This document shows positions 34,463-42,220 of a stretch of 64,000 bases of DNA, in pieces. Under the pieces are notes generated by a model that was given only the letters and a program-made list of their open reading frames with translations, was not told where the DNA came from and searched no databases. The DNA lies in contig AP025252.1 in assembly GCA_016865505.2 (NCBI GenBank), forward strand, positions 5,478,137 to 5,542,136. Reading direction: 5' to 3'. Made by a program: the position numbers and the translations under genes. Every line of letters begins with the position of its first letter. The first letter of the stretch is position 1. Origin of the DNA: Bryobacterales bacterium F-183. GTDB taxonomy: Bacteria; Acidobacteriota; Terriglobia; Bryobacterales; Bryobacteraceae.

Positions 34463-34953
34463 TCAAGCGCAGTCTAGCTCTTCTTCTGGCGTGTACCTGT
34501 GCCTTCGGGCATGGTGTACACGCCAGTCTTACTTCCATCCAGTACAACGAAGCTGCCAGATCGCTCGAAATCATCATGGTGATGTCGGCCGACGACATGG
34601 AGGCAGTGCTCCGTCGCGACACCGGCAAGCAGGTGGAAATCGATCGCGGCGCGGATCAGCTTGTCTTCGGCTACATCGCCAAAACTCTCGAACTCCGCAG
34701 CCAGCAGGCTCCGCTCAAGTTGCAATGGGTGGGTATGGAAGTATCGGTGCAAAAAGTCACAGCGTACCTCGAGGCAAAAGTCCCGGATGGCACCTCAGTC
34801 GACGGCATGCGCATCCGCAACGACCTTTTGCTCGACCTTTTGAACGATCAGGTAAACATCCTCAGCGTCAAACGCAGCGGCAAACCCAACGCCAAAGCGT
34901 CAGAACATCTCTTCAACTCGCGTGGAACGTGGCAGACGGTGAAATTGCCCTAA
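34459..34953 (+). CDS. Small exported protein resembling DUF6702
   Basis: A 164-residue protein starting with GTG in a GTGA overlap with the M1 peptidase stop. The signal peptide is IKRSLALLLACTCAFGHGVHA. The mature N-terminus (ASLTSIQYNEAARSLEIIMV, then MSADDMEAVL) resembles the DUF6702 pattern of a histidine-led beta sandwich, often seen beside M1 peptidases. The assignment is from memory of the pattern and needs a profile search. Its last 41 bases overlap the convergent MBL-fold gene. It is probably a periplasmic accessory of the peptidase. Confidence 0.75.
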   Translation: MIKRSLALLLACTCAFGHGVHASLTSIQYNEAARSLEIIMVMSADDMEAVLRRDTGKQVEIDRGADQLVFGYIAKTLELRSQQAPLKLQWVGMEVSVQKVTAYLEAKVPDGTSVDGMRIRNDLLLDLLNDQVNILSVKRSGKPNAKASEHLFNSRGTWQTVKLP

Positions 34954-35728
34954 GGTGGCGTTCCGCAGAGAACCTCACTGCCTCTTTCGCACCACCCTCA
35001 ATCGCATTCCCAAACGCGCCGTACGCATTGTCGAACTCAAACGGCGCAAGTGACTTCACGATATGGTGTATCGCTGCCGGACCCAGCGGGATGTAGTTCG
35101 GATAGCTGTACATAAAGCCGAAATGCTTGCGATCTGGACAAACCTGCAGGATGTCCCCGGTCAGCAATCCATCGCCTTGCTTCCAGTGCAACACGGTACC
35201 GCCGTCAAAGTGCCCGCCACAATGTACAAGGGTAAGGTCTTTCAAAATCGGCTTGGTGAATCCATCCCAATACTCAATCGCTCCGCCGTCGCGCTGCACC
35301 CACTTGCGATCCGCAGCATGCAGATAGATCGGGATCCCGCCAAACGCCTCGCTCCACTCGAGCATCGTCGAATAGTAGTGCGGATGCGATATCGCAATCG
35401 CCGCGACACCGCCGTGCGCCCACAGCGTAGACACGGTATCGGGATCGCAGAGCGACACACAATCCCAAAGCAGATTGCCTTCGCTCGTTTGCACCAGGTA
35501 CGCCCGCTGTCCAATGCCGAAGTGCGGTTTGGTCACCACGCTGTACAACCCATCCGCGACACGATCCACAACGTTCCGGCAATGCCGCCGCAGGTCACGC
35601 ATCAACGTCCAACGCTGTCCATGCGCAGGCACATACTGGCGCTCATCGTCGCAGATCGGACAACGCGCGGGAGGCAATTCCGACGGCGCGGCTTGCGTCC
35701 CACAGGCAAGACAGATAAAGGCTTCCAC
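34913..35728 (-). CDS. MBL-fold protein with zinc ribbon, degenerate metal motif
   Basis: A 271-residue protein. An N-terminal zinc ribbon (Cys6, Cys9, Cys23, Cys26) precedes a metallo-beta-lactamase fold. The first-metal motif HxHxDH reads His115-Pro-His117-Tyr-Tyr-Ser120, so the Asp and last His that bind the second metal are gone. His173 (CGGHFDGG) and Asp192 (LTGDILQV) are still present, and the usual final His is not obvious. It may bind one metal or act without hydrolysis. It lies 6 bases from xerC on the same strand and overlaps the convergent small exported gene by 41 bases. Confidence 0.85.
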   Translation of the reverse strand: MEAFICLACGTQAAPSELPPARCPICDDERQYVPAHGQRWTLMRDLRRHCRNVVDRVADGLYSVVTKPHFGIGQRAYLVQTSEGNLLWDCVSLCDPDTVSTLWAHGGVAAIAISHPHYYSTMLEWSEAFGGIPIYLHAADRKWVQRDGGAIEYWDGFTKPILKDLTLVHCGGHFDGGTVLHWKQGDGLLTGDILQVCPDRKHFGFMYSYPNYIPLGPAAIHHIVKSLAPFEFDNAYGAFGNAIEGGAKEAVRFSAERHLRAISPSATFHAS

Positions 35729-35734
35729 GATTCG

Positions 35735-36643
35735 CTATTTCGCTTTCCGCGTGGCTAGGGGATGGGCTTTATCGTACACCGACATGAGGTCGGCAAGCGA
35801 CACCTGCGTGTACTTTTGCGTCGTAGAAAGCCGCGAATGCCCCAAGAGCTCCTGGATCGCACGAAGGTCCGCGCCGCTCGACAACAAATGCGTTGCGTAC
35901 GCATGCCGCAAAGTATGCGGATGCATCGCGTCCCCGTCGCTCAGCATCCGCGTGTAAAATCGCACCACCTCATAAATCTGCCGTACCCCCATCCGCCGCC
36001 CTCGCGCACCGAGCAGCAACGCCTGCGGGTCGCCGGACGCACTGCGAACCGCAAGATATCGCTCCAGCGCCTCCGCCGCCTTGGACCCAAACGGAACCTG
36101 CCGCTCCTTCTTGCCCTTCCCCAGAACGCGCAGCCAGCGCTCGCCATGATCAAAGTCCGTCAGGTTGAGGGACGCCAATTCGCTTACCCGCAATCCGCAG
36201 CCGTACAGCAGTTCAAAGATCAGCCGGTCGCGTTCCGGTTGCGGCTGATCCAACTCGTCTGCTGGTATCCGATCCAGGATTTGATTGGTCTGCTCCGCAG
36301 TCGGTACGCGAGGCAATGTCTTCGGCGATTTCGGAGTCCGCAGCAACCGCGCAGGATTCTTCTCGATCGCTCCATTCCGCAGCAGGAACTTAAACAGCGA
36401 CCGTACCGCCGCCAGTTTCCGCCGGATCGACGTCGCTTCCAGATCGTTGTCGTACAGGTGGGCCAACCACTCGCGCAGCGTCAGTAAATCAATCTCTCGG
36501 ACCTCAGGCGCAGCACCCCCAGGAGGCGTCAGATAGGCAAGCCACTGCTCCAGATCGGACCTGTAGTTCCGCAGCGTATGCGCGGATGAGTTCGCCCGCT
36601 CCAACTCGCCTAGGTACGCATCGATGGACTCACGCAACGCCAT
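35735..36643 (-). CDS. xerC: Tyrosine recombinase XerC
   Basis: A 302-residue site-specific recombinase of normal Xer length. An N-terminal SAM-like core-binding domain (1-100) precedes the catalytic domain with Arg152 (GLRVSEL), Lys176 (GKGKKER), His243 and Arg246 (HPHTLRHAYATHLL), His269 (LGHSRLSTT) and the nucleophile Tyr278. Xer recombinases resolve chromosome dimers at dif. The overlap with trmFO repeats a gene order also known in Firmicutes, which favours XerC/CodV over a mobile-element integrase. No dif-like site or element borders were seen nearby. Confidence 0.93.
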   Translation of the reverse strand: MALRESIDAYLGELERANSSAHTLRNYRSDLEQWLAYLTPPGGAAPEVREIDLLTLREWLAHLYDNDLEATSIRRKLAAVRSLFKFLLRNGAIEKNPARLLRTPKSPKTLPRVPTAEQTNQILDRIPADELDQPQPERDRLIFELLYGCGLRVSELASLNLTDFDHGERWLRVLGKGKKERQVPFGSKAAEALERYLAVRSASGDPQALLLGARGRRMGVRQIYEVVRFYTRMLSDGDAMHPHTLRHAYATHLLSSGADLRAIQELLGHSRLSTTQKYTQVSLADLMSVYDKAHPLATRKAK

Positions 36644-37958
36644 AGGCAGTTAACGCTTCCGCAGCCCTCCGGCATACCTCAGCGTGCCGTGCCTTCTTGT
36701 CGTGCTTGAACTTCTTGCGCTCCTCTTCCGTAAGATGAGGCAGCAAATCGAACGTGATGTTGGCCGGCTGATAATCCTCCGGGTCCGCCCCGGCGATGTA
36801 GTGGCACAGCGACCCCAAGGCCGTTGCACGAGGCAGTTCGCGCAGTTCCTCAGCCTTTGCATAGGCAGCTGCAAACTTGCCCGCCAGCAGCCCGGTGGCA
36901 ATCGACTCCACGTATCCTTCCACACCAGAAATCTGCCCGGCAAAGAATACGCGAGGGTCATTCTTCAACTGCAGACACCGGTTCAATAGCGTAGGTCCGT
37001 TGATGTACGTATTGCGATGGATCTGCCCATACCGCAGGAACTCGGCTTTCTCAAGCCCAGGAATCATCCGGAAGATCCGCTGCTGTTCCGGAAACCGCAT
37101 GTGGTTCTGAAAGCCCACCAGATTGTAGCTATCGGCGCGTATGTTCTCCTGCCGCAACTGGACCACGGCCCAAGGCCGCCGCCCCGTACGAGGATCCGTC
37201 AGCCCCATCGGCTTCATCGGCCCGAACCGCAGCGTATCCTTACCTCGGCGCGCGATCTCTTCAATCGGCAGGCAGGCTTCAAAGTACGGGGTCTTGTCTT
37301 CTTCAATATGCGCAGGCACAGCCTGCCCCTGCGTCAACGCATCCAGGAACGCGTCATACTGCGGCTTATCAAATGGACAGTTGATGTAATCATCCGTCCC
37401 GTCCATGCTCTTGCCGTACCTCGATGCCTTGAACGCAATCGACATGTCGATGGTCTCCGCATCCACGATGGGACTGATCGCGTCGTAGAAGTACAGCCGG
37501 TCCGCACCCGTCTTAGCGCTAATCGATTCCGCCAGCGGACCGCTCGTCAAAGGTCCACTCGCGATCACCACGATTCCCTGCTCCGGTACCGACGTCACTT
37601 CTTCGCGCCGCACCGTAATCAGCGGATCCGCCTCAATGCGCCGCGTGATCTCTCCGCCAAACACATCGCGATCCACTGTCAACGCCTGCCCGCCTGGCAC
37701 ACGAGCTACAGCCGCTGCATCCAACAACAGCGACCCAAGACGACGCAATTCCTGCTTCAGCAACCAAGGGGCAGAATTCTCGCTCTCACTCTTTAACGAG
37801 TTCGAACACACCAGTTCCGCAAACGCATCCGTCTTATGCGCTGCCGTGGACTTCACGGGCCGCATCTCGTACAACGTAACTGGTATCCCCGCGCGAGCCA
37901 CCTGCCAAGCCGCCTCGCATCCCGCAAGCCCAGCGCCAATGATTGTGATTGGTTCCAA
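36630..37958 (-). CDS. trmFO: Folate-dependent tRNA (uracil-54-C5)-methyltransferase TrmFO
   Basis: A 442-residue FAD enzyme that makes 5-methyluridine at position 54 of tRNA from methylenetetrahydrofolate. The FAD-binding GAGLAGCEAAW lies at residues 8-18, followed by the family signatures LYEMRPVKSTAAHKTDAFAE, ELVCSNSLKSES and GQALTVDRD. In the C-terminal half FFAGQISGVEGYVESIATGL is also typical. It overlaps xerC by 14 bases. With mnmA and the desulfurase nearby, this is the second tRNA-modification locus in the window. Confidence 0.97.
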   Translation of the reverse strand: MEPITIIGAGLAGCEAAWQVARAGIPVTLYEMRPVKSTAAHKTDAFAELVCSNSLKSESENSAPWLLKQELRRLGSLLLDAAAVARVPGGQALTVDRDVFGGEITRRIEADPLITVRREEVTSVPEQGIVVIASGPLTSGPLAESISAKTGADRLYFYDAISPIVDAETIDMSIAFKASRYGKSMDGTDDYINCPFDKPQYDAFLDALTQGQAVPAHIEEDKTPYFEACLPIEEIARRGKDTLRFGPMKPMGLTDPRTGRRPWAVVQLRQENIRADSYNLVGFQNHMRFPEQQRIFRMIPGLEKAEFLRYGQIHRNTYINGPTLLNRCLQLKNDPRVFFAGQISGVEGYVESIATGLLAGKFAAAYAKAEELRELPRATALGSLCHYIAGADPEDYQPANITFDLLPHLTEEERKKFKHDKKARHAEVCRRAAEALTAYGVA

Positions 37959-37966
37959 CTTTCAGG

Positions 37967-38677
37967 TTATCGGAACATCGGGTCTGGCTTCTTGGGAACC
38001 ACCAGCACTTCATTCAAAAAGTCCACCAATGGCAGCGTAGCTTTCAAGTGCTTCACCAACATCGGCACCAACTCTGGCGTATCCGCAAGCCCCTCGGACG
38101 GAAACGTCCTGTACACAAACCAGCCCTTGTACCGCAGGTATTCCGCCGCTGGATGATCCGCGGCAAACCCCTTCGGCACGCGCTTCAAAGCATCACCCTG
38201 TAGCCCGCCCATGACGTCCGACAGGCTCTTGCTCGTCATGATTTTGTGGAACCGCGCATAATCCTCAGCGATCTTGTTCCGCACCACATAAATCGCCTCG
38301 GGCTCCGGCATGTACACACCGCCGCCCACTGCGACTTCTTCATCGGAAACGCTGCAGTAAAAGCTCCCGGCCCCATGCTTCGATGTCGCACCGCTACGCC
38401 CAAACAGCATCGCCAGGTTCGTCTTGTATGGCGACTTGTTGGCGCTAAATCGCGTATCCCGATGAATGCGATAAATCGCCTTCTTGGGTTCGGTCACATG
38501 ATGAGGCGCAAACTTCCCGATCTCCACATTCAGCGCTGCCACCAACTCCTCGCGAGGCACCTTGACATACGCCTCATAGTCCGCGCGATTCGCCTCAAAC
38601 CACTCCCGCGTGTTGTTCTTCCGCAGCTTCTTCAAAAACTGCAAGCCTGTCTTGGGAAACCCCGCAAACGCCGTCAT
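37967..38677 (-). CDS. DUF2461 family protein
   Basis: A 236-residue protein that matches the DUF2461/TIGR02453 pattern: FLKKLRKNNTREWFEANRAD near the N-terminus, then YRIHRDTRFSANKSPYKTNLA and GGGVYMPEPEAIYVVRNKI. The biochemical role is unknown. I chose the ATG at 38677, with AAGGA 5 bases upstream. The ATG overlaps the TGA of the sulfatase-like gene (TGATG), so it is translationally coupled to it. It lies 8 bases from trmFO. Confidence 0.92.
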   Translation of the reverse strand: MTAFAGFPKTGLQFLKKLRKNNTREWFEANRADYEAYVKVPREELVAALNVEIGKFAPHHVTEPKKAIYRIHRDTRFSANKSPYKTNLAMLFGRSGATSKHGAGSFYCSVSDEEVAVGGGVYMPEPEAIYVVRNKIAEDYARFHKIMTSKSLSDVMGGLQGDALKRVPKGFAADHPAAEYLRYKGWFVYRTFPSEGLADTPELVPMLVKHLKATLPLVDFLNEVLVVPKKPDPMFR

Positions 38678-40209
38678 CACATTCCTTTCAAGATGCGCGA
38701 CGCCGCTGCCGACACCGTGCGATTCTTCTCGGTCTTCAGCATCTCCTCAATCGCCGCCTTTGCACTACCGTCCGTCTGCAAGGCCAGCAACGCCAGGTAC
38801 CGTACCCATTCCTCCGGGCTTTTCAACTCACGCAGCAGCGCCTTCGTATTGCCGAGCGCCTGCGCCGCCGCCACGCGAACCGCGCCGCTGCTATCCCGAG
38901 TCAACCGCTCAATCTCACGCCGGTGCGTATCCTTGCCCTTCACACAAGCCCAGTATCGAAGTGGCGACTCTTCCTCCGCAAAGGCTGCATAGATCTTGTC
39001 CAATGATTTTGTCGACGCCAACTCCGTCAGCTTCGTCTGCAACGCGACAAACTCCGGAGCGCGTCCCGCAGCGTACCGGGTACGCCACTGCGCCTCGCGC
39101 ACAGCCAACTCCGCGTCTGGCATCAGCCCCAAGTCGCGAACCTCGGCCCGCCACCGTTCCAACTGCTCTCGCATTCGCGACACGACAGCCGCCTCAGCCT
39201 TCGCGATGTCCGTCACCTCGTTGGGATCGGTCTGTGTATCGTACAGTTCTTCAGCCCCCGTCGAATAGTTCCGCACATACCGGTAGCGCCCCTCGCGAAC
39301 CGACCGCACATACTCATACCGGTCTCGCACCCGATCCATCGAGGCGTACACAAACCGCCGTTGCTGTGGACTCGACAGCGGTTGTCCTTGCATATAAGCC
39401 GGCACGCGAACCCCAGCCGCCGTAAGCAACGTCGGAGCGATGTCGATCAAGCTCACCAACCGTTGCGACACTGCACCCGTCATCTGCCCCGGCATCCGTA
39501 CCAGCAGCGGTACGCGAGTCCCGGTCTCGTACACCGCGCTATTTCCTTCTTCGAGCGCAAACCCGTACTCGCTGGCAAAGATCACCAGCCAGTCTGGCGT
39601 GGCTTCTTTCAGCCGTGCCGAAAATTGCATGTCCAAGAGCCCAATCAGCTCGTTGTAATGCGCCCAGTCCAGCCGACTATCGTCGTTATCTTCAAAGTGC
39701 GGTGGCAATTGGGCATCAGCGCCTTTGCCTCGTAACTCCGGCTTCAGCGTCTTCACCAACCGCTCGTACGCCGCGTCCCGCAGCCGTATCCGCGCGGGCG
39801 ACACCGCATCCAATCGCCGCCACACAAAGCGAGGCTTACCCGCCGGGGCCTGCGACGCGGCCACCCAGTACCCCGCAGCCTTCAACGCATCCGGCAACCG
39901 TTTGATGAACTCCGGCAGCACCGCGCGACCATCCATGTGCATGCCGGTGGACACTGGCCACATCCCGGTCTCAAGCCCAGCGCGCGACACCGCAGGGATC
40001 GACGAGACAGCAAACGCCTTCTCGTACCTCGTGGCTTGTGCGGCAAACGCGTCGAGAGCAGGGGTAGCCACACTGCTGTACCCATAGCAGCCCAGATGCG
40101 GACCGAGGTTCCCACAAGTAATTAGCAGGATATTCGGTAGCTTCGCCGGCTCCTGTCCAAAAAGCTTCGCAAAAGCGGCGGTGGCAAGCAGACTGCGTCG
40201 AGCAATCAT
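38677..40209 (-). CDS. Sulfatase-fold pseudoenzyme with HEAT-like C-terminus
   Basis: A 510-residue protein with a Tat-like leader (IARRSLLATAAF). The sulfatase fold is clear (NILLIT, GPHLGCYG, SRAGLETGMWPVSTGMH, IDIAPTLL, ELYDTQTDPNEVTD). The catalytic apparatus is lost. The formylglycine motif CxPSR reads Pro72-Ala-Val-Ser-Arg76, the metal-binding Asp pair after NILLIT is Gly33-Asn34, and the later DHG motif reads SEYG. The last 80 or so residues form HEAT-like helical repeats (RRAAQALGNTKALL-type units). It probably binds rather than cleaves a ligand. It is divergent from the S9 cluster (26 bases between starts) and coupled to DUF2461. Confidence 0.9.
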   Translation of the reverse strand: MIARRSLLATAAFAKLFGQEPAKLPNILLITCGNLGPHLGCYGYSSVATPALDAFAAQATRYEKAFAVSSIPAVSRAGLETGMWPVSTGMHMDGRAVLPEFIKRLPDALKAAGYWVAASQAPAGKPRFVWRRLDAVSPARIRLRDAAYERLVKTLKPELRGKGADAQLPPHFEDNDDSRLDWAHYNELIGLLDMQFSARLKEATPDWLVIFASEYGFALEEGNSAVYETGTRVPLLVRMPGQMTGAVSQRLVSLIDIAPTLLTAAGVRVPAYMQGQPLSSPQQRRFVYASMDRVRDRYEYVRSVREGRYRYVRNYSTGAEELYDTQTDPNEVTDIAKAEAAVVSRMREQLERWRAEVRDLGLMPDAELAVREAQWRTRYAAGRAPEFVALQTKLTELASTKSLDKIYAAFAEEESPLRYWACVKGKDTHRREIERLTRDSSGAVRVAAAQALGNTKALLRELKSPEEWVRYLALLALQTDGSAKAAIEEMLKTEKNRTVSAAASRILKGM

Positions 40210-40234
40210 CTCTTCAAAGGTTAATATGTAACCC

Positions 40235-42220
40235 ATGCGGCATCCGGTCTTTGCGTTGCTCGCCTGTACAACCCTCCTCGCACAGGCACCCGCGGTCACC
40301 TCGTGGACCCCGGAACTTTCCCTGCAATTCCAAACCGTCACAAACGTCAGCGTCTCCCCCGACGGCAAGTCGGTCGCCTGGATTCAAACAAAGCCCTTGC
40401 TCGAAACCGAACGAAGCGAGCAGATCGCGCATCTTTGGGTGGCCGCATCCGACGGATCTCGGCGCATCGCGCTCACCCGCGGCGACCGTAGCGCGATCAC
40501 CGGTGGCCTCGCCAGATGGTCGCCGGACAGCCAGTCGCTTTTCTTCCTCTCCAACCGCAGCGGAGGCTCGCCGCAGATCTACCGTATGCGCATCGCCGGC
40601 GGCGAAGCCGAAAAACTGACCGATTTCAAAGGCGCGATCGGGACCTTCGGCCTCTCGCCCGACGGCACAACAATCGCGTTCACCGCGCGTGAAACAGACC
40701 CGGAAGAGGAGAAGGCGAAGAAAGAAAAGCGCGACATGCGCATCGTCGACATCCCCAATCAGAATCAAACGCTATACCTCGTCCCCACCGCAGCCGACGT
40801 GGACGGCAAGCGCAAGCACCGCAAGCTGATCGACGCCAAGCATCATATCCCCAACTTTGACTGGTCGCCCGATTCCAAAGCCATCGCCTTCACCCGCTGG
40901 CCCGGCACGCTGTACGACAACTGGATCAAGGCCGACGTCGCGGAAGTAGACATCGCAACCGGCGCCATCAAGGACCTCGCGGCATCCGCCACTGCCGCCG
41001 AAACCGACCCGCAGTATTCGCCCGACGGCAAGTACATCGCCATCACACGCAGCAGCGGCCCAAAGCCCAAGTGGGCCTTCGCCAATCGCATCACTCTACT
41101 GGCCCGCGCCGGAGGTGCACCCCGCGAACTCCCCGCCACCTACGATGAACAGCCGCGCGTCATCGGCTGGGCCAAGGACTCTTCCAAGCTCTACTTCACC
41201 GAAGCCAAGCGCACCCGTACCTACATCGGTGCGATGCCCATCGATGGACCCCCATCCGTCTTCTATGAGATCTCGCGAGGCGTCTTCACGGCGGACCTTA
41301 ACGCCACCGGCACCCACTTCGGCCTCAGCTTTGAGACGCCCGATCAACCCTCCGAAGCGTACGCGATGCCCGTAGGCGGCACCACCACGATGAAGCGAGT
41401 CAGCGCTGCCAACAGTGAGATCGCCAAGCCTGCCGTGGGCCGCACAGAGGCCATCACCTGGAAGAGCAAAGACGGCCTCGATGTAGAAGGTCTTCTTACA
41501 TACCCCGTCGGCTACAAGGAAGGCGACAAGGTCCCGCTCATCCTCAATATCCACGGCGGCCCGACAGGTGTTTTCAACGAAGGCTTCCTCGGCAAGAGCG
41601 GCATCTATCCACTCGCAGTCTTCGCCTCCAAAGGCTACGCGATCCTGCGACCCAACCCTCGCGGGTCCAGCGGCTATGGCAAGGACTTCCGCTTCGCCAA
41701 CTACAACGACTGGGGCGGCAAAGACTATGAAGACGACCAGGCCGGCGTCGACAAGCTCATCCAGATGGGCATCGCGGACCCGGACCGCCTCGCCATCATG
41801 GGCTGGTCCTATGGCGGCTACATGACCAGTTGGACCATCACCCAAACCAACCGCTTCAAAGCCGCCGTCATCGGAGCCGCCGTCACCAACCTTTGGAGCT
41901 TCACCGGCACAGCCGACATTCCGGGCTTCATCCCGGACTACTTCGGCGGCGAACCCTGGGACAACATCGAGCCCTACCGCAAGCACTCCCCGATCACCCA
42001 CATCAAGAACGTCAAGACACCCGCGTTGATCCTGCACGGCGAAGCCGATGACCGCGTCCCCGTCGGACAAGGCTACGAATACTACAACGCGCTCAAGCGC
42101 CAGGGCGGCATCGCCAAAATGGTCGTGTACCCGCGCACGCCACACGGCCCGCGCGAACCCAAGTTCGTGCTCGACATCATGCAGCGCCACCTCGATTGGG
42201 TAGAGAAGTATGTTCGCTAG
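40235..42220 (+). CDS. S9-family serine peptidase, tandem copy 1
   Basis: A 661-residue exported peptidase of the prolyl-oligopeptidase/dipeptidyl-peptidase family. Signal peptide MRHPVFALLACTTLLAQ. An N-terminal beta-propeller of WSPDS/SPDGK repeats runs to about residue 380. The C-terminal alpha/beta hydrolase has the nucleophile Ser525 in GWSYGGYM, Asp in HGEADDRVPV and His in PRTPHGPREPKF. It removes dipeptides or cleaves short peptides, probably in the periplasm. The stop overlaps the start of copy 2 by 11 bases. Three homologous genes in a row suggest substrate diversification. Confidence 0.96.
   Translation: MRHPVFALLACTTLLAQAPAVTSWTPELSLQFQTVTNVSVSPDGKSVAWIQTKPLLETERSEQIAHLWVAASDGSRRIALTRGDRSAITGGLARWSPDSQSLFFLSNRSGGSPQIYRMRIAGGEAEKLTDFKGAIGTFGLSPDGTTIAFTARETDPEEEKAKKEKRDMRIVDIPNQNQTLYLVPTAADVDGKRKHRKLIDAKHHIPNFDWSPDSKAIAFTRWPGTLYDNWIKADVAEVDIATGAIKDLAASATAAETDPQYSPDGKYIAITRSSGPKPKWAFANRITLLARAGGAPRELPATYDEQPRVIGWAKDSSKLYFTEAKRTRTYIGAMPIDGPPSVFYEISRGVFTADLNATGTHFGLSFETPDQPSEAYAMPVGGTTTMKRVSAANSEIAKPAVGRTEAITWKSKDGLDVEGLLTYPVGYKEGDKVPLILNIHGGPTGVFNEGFLGKSGIYPLAVFASKGYAILRPNPRGSSGYGKDFRFANYNDWGGKDYEDDQAGVDKLIQMGIADPDRLAIMGWSYGGYMTSWTITQTNRFKAAVIGAAVTNLWSFTGTADIPGFIPDYFGGEPWDNIEPYRKHSPITHIKNVKTPALILHGEADDRVPVGQGYEYYNALKRQGGIAKMVVYPRTPHGPREPKFVLDIMQRHLDWVEKYVR

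Noticed and set aside
35735-36643. Phage or element integrase
   Set aside because: Xer-like length and motifs, trmFO neighbour, and no flanking repeats, tRNA or cargo genes argue for housekeeping XerC.
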